DNA of 5,976 bases from Bacillota bacterium (GTDB taxonomy: Bacteria > Bacillota > Clostridia > Acetivibrionales > DTU013), in contig JAEXNT010000047.1 in NCBI GenBank assembly GCA_023439545.1, positions 1 through 5,976 of the forward strand, read 5' to 3'. The notes under the pieces are model-generated. The model was not told the origin of the DNA. It searched no databases and saw only the letters and a list, made by a program, of their open reading frames with translations. Position numbers and translations under genes: made by a program. Positions 1 to 5,789 of the stretch are shown piece after piece; position 1 is the first letter of the stretch, and each line of letters starts with the position of its first letter.

Positions 1-56
1 TAAAACATCGGGGGGGTATGTGATGGGTTGGTCCGCTCAACTACCCGCCTGTTTCA
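1..56 (+). ncRNA. Candidate 3' end of a clostridial structured RNA (raiA-like?), partial
   Basis: The tract has a G-run (10-16) followed by a compact hairpin. GTTG (27-30) pairs with CAAC (38-41) around the loop GTCCGCT, and G25-G26 can extend the stem against C44-C46 across a TA bulge. It is far more G+C-rich than the A-rich leader after it and carries no ORF. The wording of the hairpin and the following CCCGCC resembles, from memory only, the end of the raiA-type RNA found in Clostridia; I cannot confirm this. If correct, the rest of the RNA lies before position 1. No clean U-tract follows, so a simple intrinsic terminator is less likely. Strand is assumed from that resemblance. Confidence 0.3.
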
Positions 57-78
57 TAAAAAATATCATAAAATAAAG

Positions 79-107
79 GAATTATGCGATTTAATATCGA
101 ATTATGC
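79..107. repeat. 9-bp direct repeat flanking an inverted repeat, possible operator
   Basis: GAATTATGC occurs at 79-87 and again at 99-107, a 20-bp period that places both copies on the same helix face. Between them CGAT (87-90) and ATCG (96-99) form a short inverted repeat around TTAAT. The element lies 50-80 bp before the start of gene 1, where a regulator could bind. No convincing -35/-10 pair was found around it, so the regulatory role is inference. Chance occurrence in A+T-rich DNA is possible. Confidence 0.25.
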
Positions 108-157
108 CATATATGTCGATTTACGACCATTTTCCACTTGGTCCGAGGAGGTGTAAA

Positions 158-1264
158 ATGCCAGAGTATGCCATAACTGTGACATGTGTCGTTGCAGCAA
201 GTTCGGTCATAGTTTTTCTTATTTTTTATCGTATGAAGGTATTGAATTTCAGAACACTTCTTTCTGTTACACTGGCTTCGCTTTTAACAGCCCTTGGGCT
301 ACCAGTATTATTCGGCCTTGTTTCATCAGGTATGAATGGCAGCATCGATTCCGCTTCGCCTTCAGTTACGCTTCTGATAACGGTCGCGGCCTATTTATTG
401 ATAGTAGTGATACTGAGCATGGTCATTTCGTTTATTATAAACGGGATTGGAACAAAAAAGGAAAAGCCGGATGCATCTGAAAGCGGAGATCCTGATAAAG
501 CTTCAGCCGAGGCTGACAACTACCTTGAACAGATATTTGTCAATTTTATAAGCGAGCATGAACATAACAGCGCCGGGAGTGATGAGGCAGCGGCGGCAAC
601 ACAGGCAACTACACAGGCAACTACACAGGTTACGGCGGCAACTGCATTCGATGAAATCCTTGCAGTGGAAATGACGGAAAAATATGCTGAATCGGTAACG
701 GCAGAAGAAGAGGAAATGCCGGAAGAAGCCAATGCGCTAGATATGCCGGAAGAAGATACCTCAGCGGAAATAGCAGAGGAAGATTCCTCAGCCGGCGTGT
801 CTGATGAAGATTCTGCGACTGTACCGGAGCCTCCGGCAGAGGCAGACGATACTATAATTTCTGCCGATGACGGGGTTTTGGCGAATATTGGCGAAAATGC
901 AGCAGTTGTGGAAAATAACTTAGAAATTTCTGTTGACAGCAATGAAAATATTGATAAAATGGGTATAGAAAACATTGTACATAATAGAAATACTCTGACT
1001 ATAGAGGACTGTATCAACGAGGCATTCAGGCTAAAGGGAGAAGGGGATTTCGAGAGCGCAATTCTGCATCATATGTACGCTCTTGATAAAAAGCCCAATA
1101 AAGAACTTACCTTCTGGATAATACTTGATATTTGTGTGATGTATAAGTCATTAGGTCAACAGGAACTTTCATTGGATATATTGAATAGTTATTACGAGGC
1201 TTATGGCGATGCGATGGATATTTCAGTGAAGGAAGAAATCAGGAAGAACCTGACTGCAGTATAG
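158..1264 (+). CDS. Membrane-anchored protein with acidic spacer and C-terminal TPR-like domain, function unknown
   Basis: The 368-residue protein has no function I recognise. Three hydrophobic segments lie near residues 5-24, 34-57 and 70-96, followed by a Lys-rich stop-transfer stretch (KKEK, 100-103). A helical patch at 121-137 precedes a low-complexity Ala/Glu/Ser/Thr region (about 140-260). This contains a TTQA repeat and degenerate PEE/EEDSSA units, probably a flexible acidic linker. Residues 280-350 look like one or two TPR-type helical pairs (GDFESAILHHMYALDKKP, then SLGQQELSLDILNSYYEAYG). The picture is a membrane anchor displaying a protein-binding module on a long tether; by the positive-inside pattern that module is probably cytoplasmic. 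An in-frame ATG at 104 lacks a ribosome site; ATG 158 follows AGGAGG (146-151) by 6 nt and is chosen. Gene 2 starts 44 bp downstream with no terminator between, so co-transcription is likely. Confidence 0.75.
   Translation: MPEYAITVTCVVAASSVIVFLIFYRMKVLNFRTLLSVTLASLLTALGLPVLFGLVSSGMNGSIDSASPSVTLLITVAAYLLIVVILSMVISFIINGIGTKKEKPDASESGDPDKASAEADNYLEQIFVNFISEHEHNSAGSDEAAAATQATTQATTQVTAATAFDEILAVEMTEKYAESVTAEEEEMPEEANALDMPEEDTSAEIAEEDSSAGVSDEDSATVPEPPAEADDTIISADDGVLANIGENAAVVENNLEISVDSNENIDKMGIENIVHNRNTLTIEDCINEAFRLKGEGDFESAILHHMYALDKKPNKELTFWIILDICVMYKSLGQQELSLDILNSYYEAYGDAMDISVKEEIRKNLTAV
601..630 (+). repeat. 12-bp in-frame tandem repeat in gene 1
   Basis: The 12-bp unit ACAGGCAACTAC is present in two exact copies (601-612, 613-624) with a partial third. 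It encodes the TQAT repeats in the linker of gene 1. Because the unit is a multiple of three, copy-number change would lengthen or shorten the tether without breaking the frame. Confidence 0.7.
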
Positions 1265-1308
1265 GCTTGACTTAAGGTATTTGCACCAAATGAAGGAGGT
1301 TTTTTTAC

Positions 1309-2133
1309 ATGAAAAAAACTCAAAAAATACTTGGGTTACCCATAATAAGCATATCCGACGGACTTGAGATCGGAAGGGTAAAGAGTATAATCATTAATGC
1401 AGACAGGGGAGCCATTGATTATATCGTTGTGGACAGCGGCATACAGATATTCAGCGCCAGGGTTATCCCGACAGACGACGTGCTCGGTATCGGGGAATAT
1501 GCACTGACTATTGAGAACAGCGGAGTCATCACTGATATCAGCAAGATCCCCGCAGCCATCCAGCTTCTTCAGAACGATATCAGGGTAAAGGGTACCAAGG
1601 TACTTACCAAAAAAGGCAGTCTGATCGGAGAGATCGGCGATATATATATCGATGACAATGACAATTGCAGGATTACAGGTCTTGAATTCATAGCTGATAT
1701 AACCCAGAAACAGATACGTCTTATACCGCGTGATTCGGTAATAACGTTCGGAAAAAACCTGACCGTAGTCAAAGAGGATGTGGAGTCTTCTCTTCTTGAT
1801 ACCGCGGCGCAATTGGATTCCGAGCCTGGTACCGGAGATTTCGAAAAAAAAAATAACTCTTATATAACGTACACACCGTCAATGCCTGATGAATACGCTG
1901 AACCTGCCGCAACTGCCGAACCGCAGCCGGCAACAGCGGAAGAAGACAACGCTTCCGTACTTTTTGAACAGCGCCAGCGTCAGTACCTGAAAGGCAGATA
2001 CGCCACCAAGACGATCGTTGACAATACCGGCAGCGTCATTATAAGCGAAGGAATGCAGATAGACGACGCAATAATAGATGAAGCCAAAGCCAAGGATAAA
2101 CTGATAGAGCTTGTTATGAACAACAGGTCATAA
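1309..2133 (+). CDS. PRC-barrel domain protein with two barrels and a separate C-terminal module
   Basis: The 274-residue protein has no signal peptide and no membrane segment. Residues 5-80 form a first PRC-barrel (LGLPIISISDGLEIGRVKS, then IDYIVVDS). Residues 90-155 form a second (KVLTKKGSLIGEIGDIYID, then ITGLEFI). PRC-barrels are small beta folds known from RimM, photosynthetic reaction centre subunit H and many uncharacterised bacterial proteins, where they bind RNA or protein partners. A Pro/Ala/Glu linker (about 160-218) leads to a C-terminal module (219-271, core YLKGRYATKTIVDNTGSVI then SEGMQIDDAII). This has the look of a small beta hairpin plus helix and may be a docking element. 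The ribosome site AAGGAGGT (1293-1300) is strong and 8 nt from the ATG. Follows gene 1 by 44 bp, and a strong hairpin follows the stop. A run of ten A residues (1844-1853) falls in the linker. Family assignment is fairly sure; biological role is unknown. Confidence 0.85.
   Translation: MKKTQKILGLPIISISDGLEIGRVKSIIINADRGAIDYIVVDSGIQIFSARVIPTDDVLGIGEYALTIENSGVITDISKIPAAIQLLQNDIRVKGTKVLTKKGSLIGEIGDIYIDDNDNCRITGLEFIADITQKQIRLIPRDSVITFGKNLTVVKEDVESSLLDTAAQLDSEPGTGDFEKKNNSYITYTPSMPDEYAEPAATAEPQPATAEEDNASVLFEQRQRQYLKGRYATKTIVDNTGSVIISEGMQIDDAIIDEAKAKDKLIELVMNNRS
1844..1853 (+). other. A10 homopolymer inside the PRC-barrel gene
   Basis: Ten consecutive A residues fall in frame as GAA AAA AAA AAT in the linker after the second PRC-barrel. 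One extra A creates TAA directly after the run. Loss of one A leads to a stop four codons beyond it. Either slipped product would keep both barrels and lose the C-terminal module. Runs of this length are known slippage-prone sites for polymerases; use of this one is not shown. Confidence 0.6.
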
Positions 2134-2142
2134 AACTAAAAC

Positions 2143-2174
2143 AAAAGTATAAGGCATTCATGCTTTATACTTTT
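2143..2174 (+). terminator. Intrinsic terminator after the PRC-barrel gene
   Basis: AAAAGTATAAGGCA (2143-2156) pairs with TGCTTTATACTTTT (2161-2174) around a TTCA tetraloop, giving a 14-bp stem with one G-U pair. It starts 9 nt after the stop of the PRC-barrel gene. The T-tract is the 3' arm plus a T-rich tail (AATTTGTTTG), so termination strength is moderate. It separates the first two-gene unit from the cell-wall genes. Confidence 0.8.
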
Positions 2175-2227
2175 AATTTGTTTGATTCAGTTAAAACAAA
2201 AGAAAAGACTTATGGGGTTGGATATTT

Positions 2228-3553
2228 GTGGTTAAAAAACGTAAAACACCGCTTATTTTCTTACTCATAGCAATTCAGAGCGCACTTGCGGTTGCAGCCG
2301 GGGTTGCCGTTTTATACGGCGCATCCCTGGACAGTGTACCTGCAGGTGTAACTGTCGACGGCATTTCCATAGGAAGCATGCCGTATTCCGATGCTGTTTC
2401 TAAAATCGAAGCCTCTTGTACCGAAAAATTGAAAACAGGTTCGCTTATATTGGATATCGAAGGCAGCAAACCGGCGGAGGTACCCTTCACAAAAATCGAT
2501 GCGGCTTTTGATGCCAATGCTACGATTAAATCCTTAAAGTCATTGAACAGTACCGGTAATATTCCGGAGTTTCTGGAGTTGAGTCTGGGAAACAAAAATA
2601 AGGCTATCCATCCTGTAATTAAGTTCAATGAGAGCAAATTAAGGGCTGAATTGGCGAACCTTTCCGAAAAACTATACGTAAAGCCGGAAAATGCCGAGAT
2701 AGCTTTTGAAGACGGCGTAGTCAGGAAAAAAGCCGATACGTCAGGCTTAAAGCTTGACGTCAATAATGCTGCAGAAGTTATAAGGAAGCAGCTGTCCGAG
2801 GATCCATGGAAGCCTGTCGGGCTTACAAAGGTCAATGACTATGTACTGCAGTCGGTAAATGCCGACGTGACCATGAAGGATTTTGACGATATCCAGCAGG
2901 TATTGGCAGAGTATTCCACCGAAATTCTTGATCCTCAGCTTGCCCAAAGCATCTCGACTGCTGTCGGTTCGATCGACGGGACCATAATTTCACAAAAGAG
3001 CGAAAAAAACGATGTGTTTTCATTCGTAGGTAAACTCAAAGGCAAGAATGCCGATTTCGACAATGATAGCGAAGGCTATGACCAGGTTGCCTCTACACTT
3101 TATGCCGCCATGCTTTCAGCCGGTATACCGAAGGACTCGATAGTACGTGACCAGCATAAGCTCGCGCCCGACTATATAGAGCCCGGACTTGATTCATGGA
3201 TATCCGGCGATTCAGGCGACCTTAAGCTTTCCAATCCATATCCCAACAAGCTCGCAATATTTGCCCGGATGGAGGGGAATTCGGTCACAGTTGCGATAGC
3301 AGGCAGTATGAAGAATAAGACGGAAGACTTTGCCATAAGCACGGAAGTCGTACAGAGATATGCTCCGGCAGTATATTATGTCGAAAACAGCTCGCTCAAA
3401 CCGGGTGAGAAGATAGTACTCAATCCCGGTAAGGACGGCGTCACAGTAAATGTCCTCAGAAACGGGGATCTCATCGGTACAGACCAATATGAAGCGGAAA
3501 AGTCTATAATTCAGATCGCTCCGGGTACGGATATTGAAAACGGCAACAAATAG
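2228..3553 (+). CDS. Membrane-anchored VanW-like / peptidoglycan-binding-like protein, divergent
   Basis: The 441-residue protein has a basic N-terminus (VKKRK) and one hydrophobic segment (9-31), a signal anchor that places the rest outside the membrane. Residues 38-200 resemble the peptidoglycan-binding-like region that precedes VanW domains, with two similar halves (GVTVDGISIGSMPYSDAVSKI; later KPENAEIAFEDGVV). Residues 225-360 align by eye with VanW: VFSF (263-266), STLYAAMLSAGI (289-300), then YIEPGLDSWI and DLKLSNPYPNKLAI. Residues 365-432 look like the G5-like beta region common at the end of such proteins. The usual VanW signature, GGGVCQVSTTLY, is eroded to SEGYDQVASTLY (281-292), with Asp285 in place of the Cys. 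VanW was named from vancomycin-resistance clusters, but its biochemical role is unclear; this protein is not evidence of resistance. It starts at GTG with a weak upstream GGGGTTG (2214-2220); no nearby in-frame ATG is better. Gene 4 follows by 63 bp without a terminator. Confidence 0.75.
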   Translation: MVKKRKTPLIFLLIAIQSALAVAAGVAVLYGASLDSVPAGVTVDGISIGSMPYSDAVSKIEASCTEKLKTGSLILDIEGSKPAEVPFTKIDAAFDANATIKSLKSLNSTGNIPEFLELSLGNKNKAIHPVIKFNESKLRAELANLSEKLYVKPENAEIAFEDGVVRKKADTSGLKLDVNNAAEVIRKQLSEDPWKPVGLTKVNDYVLQSVNADVTMKDFDDIQQVLAEYSTEILDPQLAQSISTAVGSIDGTIISQKSEKNDVFSFVGKLKGKNADFDNDSEGYDQVASTLYAAMLSAGIPKDSIVRDQHKLAPDYIEPGLDSWISGDSGDLKLSNPYPNKLAIFARMEGNSVTVAIAGSMKNKTEDFAISTEVVQRYAPAVYYVENSSLKPGEKIVLNPGKDGVTVNVLRNGDLIGTDQYEAEKSIIQIAPGTDIENGNK

Positions 3554-3616
3554 AACAACATAGTATGCATTAACGGTGAATATAAATACTAATAGATTTT
3601 CATTGGAAACAAGTCA

Positions 3617-5053
3617 ATGAAGAGTTTAAAAGTATTCGTATTTGGCCGGAAAAGTATATTTACAGCCGTATCCATCCTTATAATAATAATCCTGGCAACC
3701 TGCACTCTTTTCATAAACAGCAACAGGCCTGCCAACTCGTTTATGGATCCTCAAAGCGGGATCGTTGTGATAGATCCGGGTCACGGCGGAGTAGACGGAG
3801 GAACAAATCAGGATGGTATTCTCGAAAAGGATATAAATCTTGCCATAGCTGAAAAGCTTAGGGCTTATTTGGAACAAAAGGGTTATAAGGTCATAATGAC
3901 CCGGGAAAAGGACGTCTCGCTCGATAATCTAAACGATTCGAGCAGCAGCAGGCACCAGAGGGATCTGAACGCGCGCCTTGATATAATAAACAACAGCAAC
4001 GCGCAGTTATTCGTAAGCATCCATGTAAACTGCAATCTCAGCAGACCTGTCAGCGATGGATCCATTGTTTTTTACAGTGAAAAATACGCTCAGAACCGAC
4101 AATTGGCATACCTTCTCCAGCGCTCCTTCAACAGCATGGTCGTGGATGGCGTAAAGCGCACAGTGCATGATCCGCAGGTGAGCAACTATTTTTTGCTGAA
4201 GCATTCCAAAATACCCGGAGTAATTGCGGAAACCGCCTTCATATCAAATCCGGAGGAGCGTATCCTGCTTACAAAGGAACCTTTTCAGGATCAGCTTGCA
4301 AAGGCCATATCCGACGGAGTGGAGAAATATCTTTCGGGCAATTATGAAGATGCCGGAAGCATATCGAAGATCGAGGGAGGAAAGCTGGCTATAATAATTG
4401 ATGATTTTGGTTCGGGCAGGGATGGCGTCAAGGAAATGATGTCACTAAACAGGCACATTACCTTTGCAGTGATGCCATTTCTCGATTATTCGCACAGTGA
4501 CGCGGAAAAAGCCCACGAAAAAGGCTACGAGGTCATAGTACACCTGCCCCTGGAAGCTTATCACGGTAAGATGAGCTGGCTTGGCCCCGAACCGATTCTG
4601 TCGGGAATGGATTCAGACACAGTAAAGGATATTGCTGAAAGGTCTTTCGATGACATCCCTTATGCAGTGGGGGCAAATATACATATGGGCTCGAAGGCTA
4701 GCGGAAACGAGGATATTGCCCAGGTTATACTGGGTGTGGTCAGAGAGAGGGAAATGTATTTTGTTGACAGCAAAACGGCTTACCACCCGGTTTGCAGGAA
4801 GGTAGCCTCTGAAATGGGCGTCGTTTGCTTCGAACGGGACGTTTTCCTGGATGGACAGCAGCCTAAAGGCTTTGTTAAAAAGCGTCTTGCAGAAGCCGGC
4901 GAAATAGCGCTCAAAAAGGGTAATGCAGTCGCTATTGGACATGTTGGCGTGGAAGGTGGAAAAGTGACTGCTGCCGCGATCTCTGAAATGCTTCCCGAAT
5001 TCGATGAAAAAGGTATCCGGCTCGTTTTTATCTCCGAACTGGATACCCCATAG
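3617..5053 (+). CDS. Bifunctional-looking cell-wall enzyme: CwlD-like N-acetylmuramoyl-L-alanine amidase fused to divergent polysaccharide deacetylase
   Basis: The 478-residue protein has an N-terminal membrane anchor (about 14-34) and two extracytoplasmic enzyme domains. Residues 48-240 are an Amidase_3 domain, which cuts the bond between N-acetylmuramic acid and L-alanine of the stem peptide. The zinc ligands and catalytic Glu appear intact: His56 in DPGHGGVDGG, Glu70 in LEKDIN, His136 in SIHVN, Glu205 in AETAFISN. Its size and anchor match B. subtilis CwlD (about 237 residues). Residues 256-475 match the divergent polysaccharide deacetylase family (YibQ/DUF610): IIIDDFG (260-265), VHLPLEA (308-314), GANIHMGS (352-359), VDSKT (383-387), RDVFLD (407-412), AIGHVG (439-444). 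All expected Asp and His residues are present. The family's activity is itself largely inferred. ATG 3617 has only GGAAA (3605-3609) as ribosome site, suggesting modest translation. It follows the VanW-like gene in the same unit and converges on mecA. Confidence 0.9.
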   Translation: MKSLKVFVFGRKSIFTAVSILIIIILATCTLFINSNRPANSFMDPQSGIVVIDPGHGGVDGGTNQDGILEKDINLAIAEKLRAYLEQKGYKVIMTREKDVSLDNLNDSSSSRHQRDLNARLDIINNSNAQLFVSIHVNCNLSRPVSDGSIVFYSEKYAQNRQLAYLLQRSFNSMVVDGVKRTVHDPQVSNYFLLKHSKIPGVIAETAFISNPEERILLTKEPFQDQLAKAISDGVEKYLSGNYEDAGSISKIEGGKLAIIIDDFGSGRDGVKEMMSLNRHITFAVMPFLDYSHSDAEKAHEKGYEVIVHLPLEAYHGKMSWLGPEPILSGMDSDTVKDIAERSFDDIPYAVGANIHMGSKASGNEDIAQVILGVVREREMYFVDSKTAYHPVCRKVASEMGVVCFERDVFLDGQQPKGFVKKRLAEAGEIALKKGNAVAIGHVGVEGGKVTAAAISEMLPEFDEKGIRLVFISELDTP

Positions 5054-5064
5054 AGAGTTCGTTT

Positions 5065-5085
5065 ATTCTGCTAATAGAATTTTTT
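5065..5085 (+). terminator. Weak candidate terminator between the convergent genes
   Basis: ATTCT (5065-5069) and AGAAT (5076-5080) form a 5-bp stem with a six-base loop, followed by TTTTT (5081-5085). It lies 11 bp after the amidase stop and overlaps the mecA stop codon. The stem is A+T-rich and weak, so read-through into mecA antisense is likely. No better terminator is visible in the 17-bp gap. Confidence 0.35.
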
Positions 5086-5697
5086 CAATACATCGAGAGC
5101 ATTATATTCGATTACTTTTTCACCGTATTCATTGAGATAGCCATCAAAAAAGCTTATGCTGTTCACTTTTGTACCGAACTCATTCAGTATCAGTTCGAAT
5201 GCCCTTGTATTGGCCGGAGCCAGTCCGCTTCTCGTAAGAGTAAGGTAGTAGGCGTCGCGATACCTGTAAAGTGAACTATCGCCGTTGTAGAGGCCTTCGA
5301 GTTTGTTTGCGAGGCCGCATACGTCGTTGATATTCTTAAAGGAATAGATATAAAGGGGTGAGCATATCTTTTTGCCTTTTTTCTTGACGCGAAGATCGCT
5401 CTTTTTCATCCTGCTCTTTATATACTTGTGGATCGATTCGAATTCACCGTCTTCATCTATCCTGGTGATAGTTATCACAAAGCCGTCGTTGGAATCCGGT
5501 ATGGGTTCGATTATCAGCTGTGAATCCGAGAGATTGAAGCCAAGCTGTTCTTCTGCCTGTTCCATGAGATCCCAGAAAAATTCCTGTGCCGCAGGCGTGT
5601 TGTAATTGAGCGTATTCAAGTCAATGTTCCGCTCTTCGAGATCGTTATATGATATTGTAACTTTTATAATATTATCGCTTATTCTTTCTATCTTCAT
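5071..5697 (-). CDS. mecA: MecA-type adaptor protein for ClpC
   Basis: The 208-residue protein matches MecA over its full length. MecA binds substrates with its N-terminal domain and the ClpC chaperone with its C-terminal domain; in B. subtilis it delivers ComK for degradation by ClpCP. Residues 1-80 begin MKIERISDNIIKVTISYNDLE, close to the MEIERI start of the Bacillus protein, with YN and EFFWDLME motifs following. Residues 113-208 are the ClpC-binding half (LYIYSFKNINDV, SSLYRYRDAYYLTL, then EYGEKVIEYNALDVLKKF). The linker is short and strongly basic (91-110), whereas the Bacillus linker is acidic. An in-frame ATG at 5727 lies ten codons upstream but lacks a ribosome site; ATG 5697 follows GAGG at about 8 nt and begins at the conserved residue. 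Whether it controls competence here or general proteolysis cannot be told. Confidence 0.88.
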   Translation of the reverse strand: MKIERISDNIIKVTISYNDLEERNIDLNTLNYNTPAAQEFFWDLMEQAEEQLGFNLSDSQLIIEPIPDSNDGFVITITRIDEDGEFESIHKYIKSRMKKSDLRVKKKGKKICSPLYIYSFKNINDVCGLANKLEGLYNGDSSLYRYRDAYYLTLTRSGLAPANTRAFELILNEFGTKVNSISFFDGYLNEYGEKVIEYNALDVLKKFY

Positions 5698-5713
5698 ATG
5701 AACCTCGTATCTT

Positions 5714-5726
5714 TGCACATTGTGCA
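5714..5726. promoter_or_regulatory. Perfect palindrome in the mecA leader
   Basis: TGCACA (5714-5719) and TGTGCA (5721-5726) are perfect inverted repeats around one base. The site lies between the predicted transcription start (about 5743) and the mecA ribosome site, a good position for a repressor. No regulator is identifiable from it. Confidence 0.35.
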
Positions 5727-5749
5727 CTGTTACGAATACTCCTGCTTCT

Positions 5750-5778
5750 ATTATACTTCTTTATATATGAAAAGAGAA
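5750..5778 (-). promoter_or_regulatory. Predicted sigma-A-type promoter of mecA
   Basis: On the minus strand a perfect TATAAT -10 box lies at 5755-5750. A weak -35 (TTCTCT, 5778-5773) sits 17 bp further upstream. The predicted start near 5743 would give a leader of about 46 nt. The -10 is convincing; the -35 matches the consensus at only three positions. Confidence 0.6.
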
Positions 5779-5789
5779 GCTATTAATTA

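Noticed and set aside
104..157. N-terminal extension of gene 1 from ATG 104
   Set aside because: No ribosome site precedes ATG 104, and the extra 18 residues are not hydrophobic or conserved-looking, while ATG 158 has an ideal AGGAGG at 6 nt.
520..1017. 165-codon reading frame on the minus strand, Ser/Ala-rich
   Set aside because: It is the mirror of the Glu/Ala-rich linker of gene 1; the composition explains the open frame and it has no ribosome site.
1336..1812. 158-codon minus-strand frame inside the PRC-barrel gene
   Set aside because: It overlaps a clear domain-bearing gene and its translation shows no recognisable motif.
2228..3553. Vancomycin-resistance role for the VanW-like gene
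   Set aside because: No vanA/vanB-type ligase, vanH, vanX or two-component genes are present, and VanW-like proteins are common in non-resistant Clostridia.
3586..3607. Possible sigma-G-like promoter (TGAATA, then CATTGGA) before gene 4
   Set aside because: The -10 is a poor match, and transcription would start at or inside the ribosome site of gene 4, leaving no usable leader.
5698..5727. Ten-residue N-terminal extension of MecA
   Set aside because: MecA proteins begin at the conserved M-x-IERI, which here starts at 5697 behind a GAGG site; ATG 5727 has none.
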